Assembly (NCBI GenBank): GCA_002803225.1 | Contig: NXFV01000298.1 | Span: forward strand, 1-33,623 | From: Gamarada debralockiae | Taxonomy: Eukaryota > Ascomycota > Leotiomycetes > Helotiales > Hyphodiscaceae | Length of the DNA stretch: 33,623 nucleotides | Direction: 5' to 3' | Shown: piece after piece, positions 23,070 to 33,167 of the stretch | How the letters are laid out: every line of letters starts with the position of its first letter | Numbering within the stretch: the first letter of the stretch is position 1 | Program-made: the position numbers and the translations under genes | The notes under the pieces: generated by a model | The model's database searches: none | Seen by the model: only the letters and a program-made list of their open reading frames with translations | Told to the model about the DNA's origin: nothing

Positions 23070-23492
23070 GCTGTAGCCCTCACACCAGACATTAGCTTAA
23101 CTGACGCGCAACGTACCCAACCTTTATACTACGCAGCGTCATTCGGCATCACATCCCTCATCCGAAAACTGCTCGACTCAGAGCCCGGCGTTGATGTTGA
23201 AGCCCCAGGAGGCCGATTTTGCTCTAGTCCTCTTCAGGTTGCAGCATATCGTGATCACCCCGCTGCTGTCAAAATTTTGCTGGAAGCGAATGCGGATCCA
23301 ATGGCAGTTAATTGTCAGGGAGAAAGTTGTCTGTACTGGGCCGTTGTGCGACGGCATATAGAAGTCCAGAAGCTTTTGGAGGATCATGGGGCCAAATGGA
23401 CAAGTGCGGATGCTTGCCTATTTAGGGGGAGGCAACGGGGTCAATTTGAAGCATTTGACAGTGTGGAAGATTGTGAACTTGTTCCTACGTAG
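23070..23492 (+). pseudogene. Ankyrin-repeat C terminus severed from the NLR by a TGA
   Basis: The 140 codons after the TGA stay in frame with the upstream exon. They encode roughly three ankyrin repeats: QPLYYAASFGITSLIRKLL, SPLQVAAYRDHPAAVKILLE and SCLYWAVVRRHIEVQKLLED. The tail ends DCELVPT. No Met is placed to start it as a separate gene, and no usable intron removes the stop. It is either readthrough, a nonsense allele (for example from CGA or TGG) or a sequencing error. Confidence 0.72.
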
Positions 23493-24128
23493 CTCTCTTT
23501 TTATCTGTATTGGCTATTCACTACCTGAGAGCGGTCCTGACAACAAGTTATTTTGAGCGTTCCGGGGTTATGAACACAGGAGTCTACCACAAGCCTTTTT
23601 TCGAGGGCTGGAAAAGAAAGCCCTGATTCTCATTGACAGCCTGTAATCGTGAATACATTTCGAGCTACCATCATTTGTCAGCCAATCGGTTCTTGACCAT
23701 ATGGCCAATCAGAATCGACACAACGAAGACAGAAGGCACCTCGTAATTGTCGATACCACACTCGTTGAGTCGGGACCAAACCTATCCCATCAGTCAATGC
23801 TGCTTCCTGCATCAGCACTTCGAACCGCACGGTCACCTAAACAAGAATACGGTCGGAGAACGGACAACTGCATTCGTAATCCCGCAAAACGGGCGAATGT
23901 CTCACTCGAAGGCAATTGATTATTGGTTCGGCAGCACCCGAGACGTGGTTGCGTTCATAGTTTATGTTGACGCCGCCATTATCCCATTGGCCCGTTACGT
24001 GGAAGCCTGGGAGGCGTTCTATGGCTGCGCGACTTTCTTTCCCAAGCCATTTGTTCCACACACATAAGCACCCCGCTGCATCTCTGATTCTACACAATGC
24101 ATCCTGAATTTGTTTTCTTATTTCAATA
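23493..24128. other. Intergenic, no gene seen
   Basis: This lies between the NLR locus and the type II membrane protein gene, both on the + strand. Opposed short frames (23701-23919 +, 23837-24211 -) overlap one another and look non-coding. Confidence 0.45.
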
Positions 24129-25386
24129 ATGGCCGAATTCGAACTTGCTGCGGAGTCCAATGCTCTACTTGAAGACAATCGCGATGCGGAGGCGTATGTG
24201 CGCAATGCCAAACGCTTGAAGAAAGTGAAACGTCAAAGGTTAGCCTTGATCGCAGCATCTGTCGTTGGACTTGTCATAGTAGTTGTTCTCCTTCGTTTCA
24301 CACCGTCCTTCCGATATCATAACCCAACAGGTGAGACAAGCTTCACAGCCCCGTCTTCCCTGAAGACCTTGCTACTCACTTCAAATTCGTAGTACCCAAA
24401 GGACCCCTTGTCGACTCTCCTGTTACACAGCTTGAACCAGAGTTCTTCCACGACTATGGCTCCAAGCGCGTCCAGATCAAGTACGGCCCATTCACAGTTC
24501 CCGGCAGCGCTGTCAACAACGGCATGAAAAACTTCAGACTCCCCCGGGCTAAGCTTCCTTGTCATGGATGTCTTATCACTTGGATGCAAGCTGGTCTCGA
24601 ATTCATTGATGGTTCTTATGCCAATGCCGACACGGGAATGTGGCTGCATCATACGGTACTTCTTAATCGTGGGAGGCAGGATGTCAAAAGCTGCAGGCCT
24701 AGCCCTCAGCGATTCTTTGCTTCAGGTAACGAGAGAACCGTCCTTGATCTGACGCTGAATGGGTCAGTGTAATCTCTTATTCGTTTACTCGTTTCAGTGA
24801 CTGACGCTTGCATAGAACCGAAAAGAGCGGGTACTGGATCAGCGAATCAGACAAAGTGTCCATGACGACGGAACTCATGAACGAGGTGGAAGAGCCTCAA
24901 GACGCAATTCTCACGATAACGTACGAGTACATTCCCTACCTTCCAACCGACTTCTCAACCGTCACTTCAGTATGGCTTGATGCCGGCGACTGCCACGGAT
25001 CCGAAGTTCCTGTACCAGAGGATAGGACTTCGTTTGAACTCGCCATGGCACCGTGGACGGCGACCCTCAACGGTCGGCTCTTGGCCATTCTTTCTCATCT
25101 CCATGATGGCGGGGTACATCTCGACGTTTTGAAGAATGATGAGTCCATTTGTCGATCAATCGCGACCTATGGCGATGCGGCGGAGCATAAGCATCATATG
25201 CCCGGGATGGACATGAGCCATATCTCTTCCATGTCTACCTGTTATGATGCGGGCCGCATCCGAGAGGGGGAAGAATGGTCCGTCAAAGGAGAGTACGATT
25301 TAGATGCGCATGAACCGATGCTTGATGGGGATGGAAAACCAGACGACGTAATGGCAATCGCTGTCATGTTTGTGATTGAGGATTGA
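24129..25386 (+). CDS. Type II membrane protein with His/Met-rich tract, function unknown
   Basis: Exons are 24129-24330, 24393-24762 and 24816-25386 (1143 nt, 380 aa). Both introns are GT-AG (62 and 53 nt) and in phase. A short acidic cytoplasmic head is followed by a Lys/Arg cluster and one membrane helix (LALIAASVVGLVIVVVLL, about residues 38-56); the rest should face the lumen or cell exterior. The outer domain has CHGCLITWMQAGLEFIDG, DTGMWLHHTVLLN, LLAILSHLHDGG and, near the C-terminal third, HKHHMPGMDMSHISSM. The conserved-looking HH, HLHDGG and His/Met cluster suggest metal, perhaps copper, binding (inference). The pattern is loosely reminiscent of copper monooxygenase-type folds, but I cannot assign a family with known activity. 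I know similar uncharacterised proteins from other ascomycetes. Confidence 0.8.
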
Positions 25387-25755
25387 GAGCCCGCCGCCAG
25401 TGATGAGTGGGACTTAGACATAGTTTTGTACCAGCTGTCACACAGTTGACTTTGTTGGAGTTACAATCGCCTCAATTTCTTCAAGTAATAATGCAAGTGC
25501 ATTCACTGGTCGTGTTAGAGGGGTACTTCCCAATTAAGCAAGTGGGGTGGTGGTGTATGCTTGGAGGATTATGTCAGCGATACCGCGTCGAGCACCATGT
25601 GGAACAGATGTCCTATCTGGACCTCTTAATCTTAATCTTGATTTCAAATTGGCTTTCCAAATAGCAGATATCGCGGGCTCCAAACGAAATATGTCTTGTG
25701 TTTACAGATATGTAGCAGGTGCAATGCCCAAACACCCTGTAGTAATCCTCATTCT
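25387..25755. other. Intergenic between convergent genes
   Basis: These 370 bases between two 3' ends hold only short frames of no known family. They presumably contain both polyadenylation regions. Confidence 0.45.
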
Positions 25756-27071
25756 TCAACCCGCCTGCTTCGTGGAAGTAAAGTAATTTACCCCATCAGC
25801 CAATTCATCCTCCTTCGCCACTTTCTGCTCAACAACGGCGAAGTCTCGCTGAACAAGAATTATCCTATCACCCAACTCAATGTCTCTGATACTGTTCGCT
25901 TGTGTCGGTGCTTCTGTTCCGTCTTCGCTGATGCGCTCGAATCCCTGTGCATCGACCTTCGAAGTCAAGCCTCGGCTCTTACTGGCCAGAGTCCCAGTCC
26001 TAGAACTAGATAAAGAGTTGCAGAAATTGCCGCTCTTTGAAGCGTTGGTATTTCCTGGGGATCTGAAGAAGTGTTCGAAGAGAGGACGCAGAAGCGGGAG
26101 ATTGCCGGAGATGACTGCTATGCCCATTTCTATGAACGTCTAGCTACTAGCGTAGACTTGGGTATATGTAGCGTCATTTGGTGTGAAGGCGACTATGGCC
26201 GCGATTCTTATGGCGCTGGTGACGCAGACACTAAAAACAAATCAGCTATATTCCAACGTATTGGAGAGGAACACTTACAAACCACCAAGCATAAAAATGC
26301 CTACCAAAGCAATCTTACGTCGAAGATTGACGTGCAGTTGCCAAATCATAGGAATTGGCAAGCAGAGGATCATCATATCTCCAAGGAGAGACAAGGATCC
26401 GTTGATGGTCCCGCTGATAGCTTGATTTTTACACTTTCCGTGTGGGATGGTCTTGTCGTAGAAAAAGGCGATTGGGGTGCAAACGTTGAGGTTGACGAAG
26501 AATGCGGCAATTCCCCAGCAGATGGTATAGGCCATGTTTGCCCAGGCGAACACCTTGAATCTCTTAGATGGAAAGAGACGCATGTACAAAAGCAAAATGG
26601 AAGTTTTGATGCAAACCAATGCTGGCGCATTTGCTCTTTGGAGTGCGAAACTAATCTGCCAAGAAATCAGTCAAGCGTTTTATTCAAATCATTCAATTTT
26701 ATTGCATTTTACCTTTGCAAAGCGGTGGATCTCAGGCACTGGAACATTCCAGATGTGGTGGCCCAACCCATTTTCCATCGCTGCACGAAGCTTACGTCAG
26801 GAAAGCTTTCTGGTCGAGCATGAAGAATTCCTTACTTACATAAGTACTCGCAAATAGTAGGTTCTATCGTTATGATGAGACCAACGCCCATCAACCAGTC
26901 GTCCCATTTCAGCTGCTGGCAAGACTTCCTTCTTGCCCATATTCGAAGGACGTATGACAAGATCGCCAGTGACAGGACTATCGTCGTCGAGACCCATGCG
27001 AACATACGTTGATTTGCAACTTCAGATGGAATATCAGGAGGGAGTGCTAGTGCGTAAAGTGTAGGTGACAT
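25756..27071 (-). pseudogene. PTH11-like / fungal rhodopsin-domain receptor with in-frame TAG
   Basis: Exons on the minus strand are 27071-26840, 26780-26713, 26655-26279 and 26230-25756 (1152 nt, 384 codons), all with GT-AG introns of 48-59 nt. Seven membrane helices are visible. The family signatures are WDDWLMGVGLIIT after helix 1, LGHHIWNVPVPEIHRFAK, FALQRANAPALVCIKTSILLLY (written in two parts, FALQRANAPALV and CIKTSILLLY), CTPIAFFYD with HGKC, and PLLRPLF at the end of helix 7. A long Ser-rich cytoplasmic tail follows. Proteins of this type are SAT4/PTH11-like integral membrane proteins; some are host-sensing receptors in plant pathogens (family knowledge). The codon before TFIEMGIAVISGN is TAG (26140-26142), where relatives usually have Trp. 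TGG to TAG is a CpA-type change on the other strand, as RIP makes. If this is an error, the gene is intact. Confidence 0.8.
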
Positions 27072-28984
27072 TATGGAGAGGTTGAGACACTGAAGGATGG
27101 ACAGAGCTAGACAATGAGTTCGTTCAATCGGCGGCGTTTTTCTTAGATTTTATCAAGGCCTGACTTTGTTTTCAAGTAAGCCAAGAACCGAACTGGCAAA
27201 TGTATCTCATGCACTCTGGAGGTTTTCAGAACTCATACTTCATCTCCTCGAATCTCGATGCATGTCTCCACTCACTTTCGTGGGACTAGCAATCACTCCT
27301 CGGAGGATGCAAGGAAGTTGACTTCATCCGAGATCTGACCTTGCCTCTTCGTGTGTCTGAAAATTCTCCTAGCAGAAAAATCTACGTCGAAGAAACGTGG
27401 TATCTAGTCCGGCCCAACTTCCTGGCCCAAAACCTCTTACTGAATAGGCATGTGCCTTTCCTCCGATTCGAATTATCCAACGAGCTCCCTCTCTCGAATC
27501 ACTTCAATAATAATTCGTCAATTCAATAGATTCATGTCTCACTAGCCACAAGGATACGTGTCGAGTCTCCAAAGGAAATATATGCAAATCTTCCCCTATT
27601 GCGATGCAAGCTTTGTGTTCCTTCGCTGATCACAGTAGCACAAGAAAGCAACAAGCCTGCATCGGAACATGTGAATCAAGGCACAGGGGAAATTTCCGGA
27701 CCTTCGATCAAACACATCGTACCAGGCAAATCATGTTGGATAAACTCAAAGAATGTTGCCCGACTGAAGAGCGATCTCAATGGAAGGACAACAACAAGCT
27801 TCTCAATGTCATAGTGGGAGACAATAAGGTGATGAGAAAATTTCAATAGGGAGCCAAGGTACGGCACAACCTCCTGTGTGTCGGTTCTCAGGGGTTGAGT
27901 AACCATGTACCTGTTGGCAGGTCTATAGTACAAGGGACGGTGATATCTAGTGAGACGTACGGGATCCGAATTCGGTGATCGGAATGCTATCGGAGACCGA
28001 AGCGCTAGATCTAAGTTGTAGATATAAGGGAAGGATTGAACTTCATATGAAAGGTAGAGATTTTGAATTGAAGCTTTTGAACTCTATTTCGGACTAGCGT
28101 TATATGCACCTCAGTATTAGGGTACTCATAACAACAGTACCAATGAAACCTGGTAAGTAAATGTAAACCCTCTCGAACCTGGGAATTCTCCGTGACGTTT
28201 GGAACTTCGATGTCTGCTGGCACCTGATTTACAAAGATCCCTCGGTTCATATCTGAGCCTTTTCGTCAGTTCCCGAAGATCTTCGCCTATCATCAAAGCC
28301 CACACACAGTCCGTGCTTTCTTTCAAGATCCACAATCCGTGCGGAGCGGTGTGGGGAGAAGCGAGACACGCCCGAGCCAGATTCAACGACGTGAACGAGG
28401 TATAAAATGTCAATTAATAAATCTGGCTGCGATTTACTGAGGGCTGTCTCAACCGCATGGTAGAAAGGTTTCAGAACAAAAATACCGCAGATGATTTTTC
28501 AACTGGCACTTCGAGATATTTTTGTCTTGGGTCGAATAAGCACCAACTGTTAACGTCCATCCCTGCGTAGCGAGAAACCCACTGTGCCGAGAAAAATAAT
28601 AGGTACTTTGACTTTAAGCATCTCAAACTCTATATACACATCGATATCTCTAAATTTTTTATATAAATCGTGATCTGTAGCTACTCCTGAACAAGGATTC
28701 GATTTGCAGTGAGAAAATATCGCGGTTGTGGTCATGCTATTGATCGTCCCGTCGACGGCTGTCAAAAGCCGTTTCGGCTATTCCTCCCTGCTTTACTATA
28801 ACTATTAACTTGTCTCTGAATTTCGGGGCCACGGTACGAAGGCATTATTAAGAAAGTATATAACTTCAAGTTTTGAAGACATAGAGTACAAGGAAACCTA
28901 CGTGCCGAATTTATCCGGACAAAGGGGGGAGTACACAAAACGCCAAGCGTCTTAATAAGCAAGGAAGGATTTACCGCGCATACA
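27072..28984. other. Intergenic, no supported gene
   Basis: These 1.9 kb upstream of the receptor gene carry only short frames (27341-27529, 27599-27849 +; 28011-28413, 28550-28995 -) without family resemblance or convincing introns. Base composition turns more AT-rich toward the right, where the repeat block begins. Confidence 0.45.
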
Positions 28985-29128
28985 TAATTATACATAACAC
29001 CGAATTTATGTAATTAATATATAGCAGTGTAGCGTTCTTCTAGAAGTTTCTATGAGCAGCTACGTGGCTAGTTTCGCTCGCCGCCACTCAATCATTCCTA
29101 TCCCCTATCTCTATCGCTATAGTAAGTA

Positions 29129-30906
29129 ATGAGCGACCGCGCTAGTAAAGCCCTTGCAGAGGCCTTTCTGCTAGGAAAGCCTCGAACATACGATGCTATA
29201 TCAAAATGCAGTAGAGTCCCTCTCTTTACCCTCTATCATTGTGTACAGGGACGATGCTTGAAAGAAGAGAAGGCCCAAGGCCAATAGTATCTTACTCTAT
29301 CGGAGGAGAAAGCCCTCGAAAAGTATTTGAAACTAATGGCTGACCTCGGGGATCTTGTGCGAATCAAGTGTCTACCGTCCCTCGCCTTTAGTATCGCCCG
29401 CCGGCATTCCACGACAAATAAAGCGACTAAGCCTCCGAGTAAGAACTAGGCTTAAGCCTTCTAGAAGCGTTATCCAGCACTCAAATTACGACGAGTAAGG
29501 GCGATGGCCTAGGAACGCCACGAGAACAATATCTATAATAAGATAATATATTAGTTTAAGGTGATCAGAGAGGTATTATAAGACCCGGCCATCCTCTTAG
29601 AGAATGTCTATAATATAGACAAGACTAGCGTTATGCTATGTATACTTGGCTTTATCTAGGTCCTTGTAAGTAAGGACGATCCGCGAGACTATAGAGGCGC
29701 GGGCGTCAAGCGCACAATAGTTACCGCTATCGAATACATTAGTACAAACAGTAGGTCTTTATTACCAATGATTATTTAGCCAGCCACTACCTATTAAAGC
29801 AACTAGACCACGTACCCTACCCCCGAATAGCACTATGCATGCTCCGAATCTAGGTATACTAACTCTAAGATCAGCTTAGAGTGGCTTAAGCGTGTGTTTG
29901 ATCCCCAAACTAAAGGACAAGCTAACTAGAAACCACAGGTGCTAATATGTAATAGTTTTAGGACGCACGAGACCCTCGAAGTCTTAGAGTTTTATTTCGA
30001 TAATAATATTATCTTGTGCCGCCTCCCCTCTCACACCTCCTACAAGCTCTAGCCTTGTGACGTCAGAGTCTTTATACCCTTAAAGGCCTTCTACTACGAC
30101 AAAGCTAATCGACTGTTTCGAGGGGGTGCAAATACAGTCGGCAAGGAACATTTCACTTCTCTATTAGCCTTGCACGGGAAAAGGCGTTCACAAAGAGAAA
30201 TATCACAGCCGCATAGGCTGCCTGTAGCTTGTTTCCATTTAACCCAGACAAAGTCCTTAGGGTTATACCAAAGCCCCCCGCTTAATCAACTGTTCCGAGA
30301 GCAAATGAGATAAAGGTAGGTTCTTGTTATTAAGACGAAGTACTACAAACGCCTGTAACGCCAGTGTCAGTAGAGGCTCTTGCGTCGCTGTATAATCGGA
30401 TCAAACAGGATGCTTATACTCTTGATAAGGCGAGTATACCGCGCCTACAGAGGCATGTACAAAAGCTTGCCAACGCCGCCCAAATATCCTTTGCCGAACG
30501 AGCCCTCCTTAATGAGCAAAATCAACTCTTGACCAGAATGAACAACGAAGCCAAACTTCGCCGATCAACCAAGTCAGTCGTCCTAGGGAAGGGAGAGGCG
30601 AAGGTAATGAGCTATGAAGACATCGAGGAGGCACGAGCAGCGCGTGCTGCAAAGGATGTCATCAAGGGCAAGGGGAACCGTGGTCGGAAGCGTAAAAGTG
30701 CTGCGCTAGAGGCAGATGAGCCAGAGGCAGAGCCAGAAGTGGCGCGTGCTGCGAAAGGGGTCATAAATGGCAGGGGAAAACGTGGTCGGAAGCGGAAGAG
30801 TGCTGCGCTAGAGGCAGATGAGCCAGAGTCAGAGCCAGAGCCAGAAGTGGCCGGGATGATCGAAACGTCAGGGCCATGGAGAGCCCCAGTAGCGCGGATG
30901 ATCTAG
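29129..30906 (+). mobile_element. Fot1/pogo-type transposase, RIP-mutated relic
   Basis: From ATG 29129 the frame reads as a pogo-family transposase. It has an N-terminal helix-turn-helix region (SDRASKALAEAFLLGKPRTY), then DDE-domain landmarks: VYNIDKTSVML (first Asp; relatives have DET), RTHETLEVLEFYF, and NNIILCRLPSHTSYKL before PCDV. About 14 in-frame stops occur up to about 30,160, where a small deletion shifts the frame, and three more lie before 30,364; all are TAG or TAA and none is TGA. Many sit where relatives have Gln or Trp, as CpA-to-TpA change predicts. The last 180 codons (30364-30906) are open and encode the typical Fot1 tail (FAERALLNEQNQLL, STKSVVLGKGEAKVMSYED, ending WRAPVARMI). 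I could not find terminal inverted repeats. Confidence 0.82.
30640..30849 (+). repeat. Tandem duplication of a basic/acidic module in the transposase tail
   Basis: A unit of 34 codons (30640-30741) is followed by a close copy of 36 codons (30742-30849). Each carries RAAK, a G-rich Lys/Arg patch (RGRKRKSAALEADEPE) and an acidic Glu-Pro run. The second copy has one extra Glu-Pro pair. Confidence 0.85.
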
Positions 30907-32427
30907 GTGCAGGTTGCGGCGAATCAGATTACTGCACAAGGAATGGAGAATTATTGCTCTATTCTTCAGTTCGAATGGGTTTCTTGAGGCAGGTTCGTGC
31001 AGGCTCGCGACTAACTAGTTTTGTAGATAGGTCTGGAAATACAAACTATTCTCATGTTCCGACATAGCGCAAGAGTGAGAAATGGCCAGCAGCGTGACAG
31101 ATGTGCTTAATCCCAGAAGTCCTTTCTACTATACTTGTTCCCGACTAGAGCCTTTCCACCCTCTTCTACCTCGACGCCATCATACTTGTGAGATGCCCTA
31201 ATGGTACCCCCACTCCAGTTACTACTATATACATCCCTAGTATAGGCCTGTCCTTTGATTCTAATATTCGAGTACTAATGACCTGCGATTACTTCCTTTA
31301 CTGTTTTTTGAAGCAAGCTATCGATACCCGTGGCTATATCCTTAATTAGCTTAAAAGACTACTTGTCGCTAATCTCTGTTACTTCTTATTAGATAAGTAT
31401 AGTTTAGGCCTGAGGTACGGGGAATAATTTTTTGATCTTGTTGACGAGTGAGACGATCTATTTAAGAAGGTCTTTTAGAGTAGACCTGTGATAGAGAGCC
31501 TAGCTAGCAAGCTTTAAGAATCGACCCTTCTTTTAATATTACATAGCTAAGCCTTTTATCTTATTATCTAGTACGACTATCTTCGGATCTATATTACTAG
31601 TCGAATATATTGAGAGGTCCTCGCTAGCCTTCGTAGTCGACTTATACTTTTTGGAGATACTCTTAGTGTCCGTGAAGAGCATAAGAATTTAGAGTAAGGT
31701 ATCTTTTATAAGTTAGATGTTAGTTGTAATATTATCTTGCCTACCTAGTTTAAGATTATCGTAGATATTAACAGACTCGCCCTATCGTATAAGACGGAGT
31801 CTCGTGCAGTTAAGAGCAAGCTAGCTAGTCTCGAAATCTCGACCGAAGTAGCGGCTAACTAGACGTACTCGAAGTAGTTAATACAAGCAGTGAAAGCAGA
31901 TGCAATGCCAATAGCACCGGCGACAATTCCGAACGGCTCCGCTATTATCAAGAGCAATGAGAATGCAAGAGACATACTAGAGGTTGACGGAGAGAGTGGG
32001 AAGGCCTCACCAGGACTTTAGCCGTAGCCTCATCACACTAGGCAATGCAACCCTACAGCTGCAGGGCGAATGAGCTGTGCCCCTCACTATCAATGACGAG
32101 ATCGTGCTAGTACCGACTTATAAGAGGAAGTAGAGGCTTTGCACTTTATAATACATTAACTAGGGCTGTAGGTTCTCGCTAGCGCCTTCTCCACTTTTAG
32201 GGCAGCTAGCTTACAAGGTCGATCGCAATGTCAGATCCCGAGCAGCCAGGCAGGTCTAGTAAGTACTACCGAAACATTTATATCAACGATAGCGCAAAAG
32301 CCTAGCTTAGGGATATATACTATATTAGTAAGCTCTTTATAGATATTAAAGAGGAGCACCACAAAATTAATACGCAATAGGCCAAGAAGATTCCCTCAGT
32401 CTTCTCCCGTTTGCGGCACAAGTGCCG
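30907..32427. other. Decayed repeat DNA, no open gene
   Basis: This is an AT-rich stretch dense in TAG and TAA. In one frame between about 31,410 and 31,990, protein-like fragments separated by TAG appear (for example KKVF, SRPVIESLASKL, and SRAVKSKLASLEISTEVAAN). A second run begins at ATG 32230 (MSDPEQPGRSSKYYRNIYIN) and leads toward the NACHT relic. I read this as the RIP-mutated 5' part of an NLR-type gene or of another repeated gene, with low certainty. Confidence 0.4.
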
Positions 32428-32846
32428 TTCAATTCCTACGACCGCTAACACGAACCTGCCTGCCTCCCCGATACACATATCGACCTCCTACAACTAATAT
32501 ATAACTGGGCTAATAGAAAAGATAGACAAGGTGAGCAATACATCTTTTGGCTATATAGCCTAGCTAGGACGGGAAAGTCAATAGTCTCCTGTACTGTCGC
32601 CTGTAAATACAATGAGCAAAAACGTCTTAGAGCCAGCTTCTTCTTCTTAAAGGGTGGCGGAGATGTGAGCCACACTAGCAAGTTCTTTACGAGTCTTGCC
32701 GTACAGCTCACTTTCAATGTACTATCTCTTCGATAGTACATCTGTAAGGCTATTATAAAGCGGAGTGATATTACAAGCCTATCCCTCCCGGAGTAGTGGC
32801 GTCAGTGTAACAAGAGCCTAGCTCCTGAAGGTACACGGGCGATTTC
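32428..32846 (+). pseudogene. RIP-decayed NACHT-domain (NLR) gene fragment
   Basis: One frame reads FNSYDR-stop-HEPACLPDTHIDLL, then YNWANRKDRQGEQYIFWLYS, then a Walker A remnant SLARTGKS at 32557-32580 (relatives have GLAGTGKS). SFFFLKGGGDVSHTSKFFTS and LAVQLTFNV follow. This is the classic start of a fungal NACHT domain (a motif just before it, then Walker A). Stops are TAA, TAG and TAG. The two Walker A replacements (Gly to Ser, Gly to Arg) are explained by G-to-A changes, again as RIP would make. It belongs to a different NACHT subgroup from the gene at 20.8 kb. Confidence 0.75.
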
Positions 32847-32867
32847 ATGGGCGATTTCATAGGCGAT
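32837..32867. repeat. 12-bp tandem repeat
   Basis: GGGCGATTTCAT occurs twice in a row and is followed by a partial third unit AGGCGAT, right where the NACHT-like frame stops looking like protein. Confidence 0.8.
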
Positions 32868-32877
32868 CAGGTGATAT

Positions 32878-33158
32878 TGTTGGAACTACCATTATTACTT
32901 GAGCCAGGCTCAACATATCTGCACAGTCAGGGACAGTCAGCGATTAGTTAGCGATTAGTCAGTGTACAGTCAGTTGCAGAGTCAGCAACTAATACAGCTA
33001 GCGTATAAAGCCAGGAGTCTGGAGTGAAGGATAAGTAAGGCCTATTGACCCTACTTGGAAAAGGCAAGCTTGAGTTCATATCACATAAGCGCACTAGTAC
33101 TACGGAACCTCTTTTCAATACAATCACTATTGTCTTCCTTCCCCTATTGCTACTTCTC
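32878..33158. mobile_element. Possible solo LTR
   Basis: This interval begins TGTTGGAACTACC, a common start of fungal Ty1/copia-type LTRs. It has a TATAAAG at 33004 and a pyrimidine-rich end (CTTCCTTCCCC). The 9-base word TGATATTGT occurs at both borders (32872-32880 and 33159-33167). The canonical CA end is missing, so the exact right border is unclear. Short CAGTCAG and GATTAGT motifs recur inside. Confidence 0.35.
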
Positions 33159-33167
33159 TGATATTGT

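Noticed and set aside
23061..23106. A short intron removing the TGA in the NLR gene
   Set aside because: The only GT...AG span here is about 35 nt, too short, and it breaks the frame.
28011..28413. Minus frames at 28011-28413 and a + frame at 28199-28405
   Set aside because: They are mutually overlapping, without motifs or splice support.
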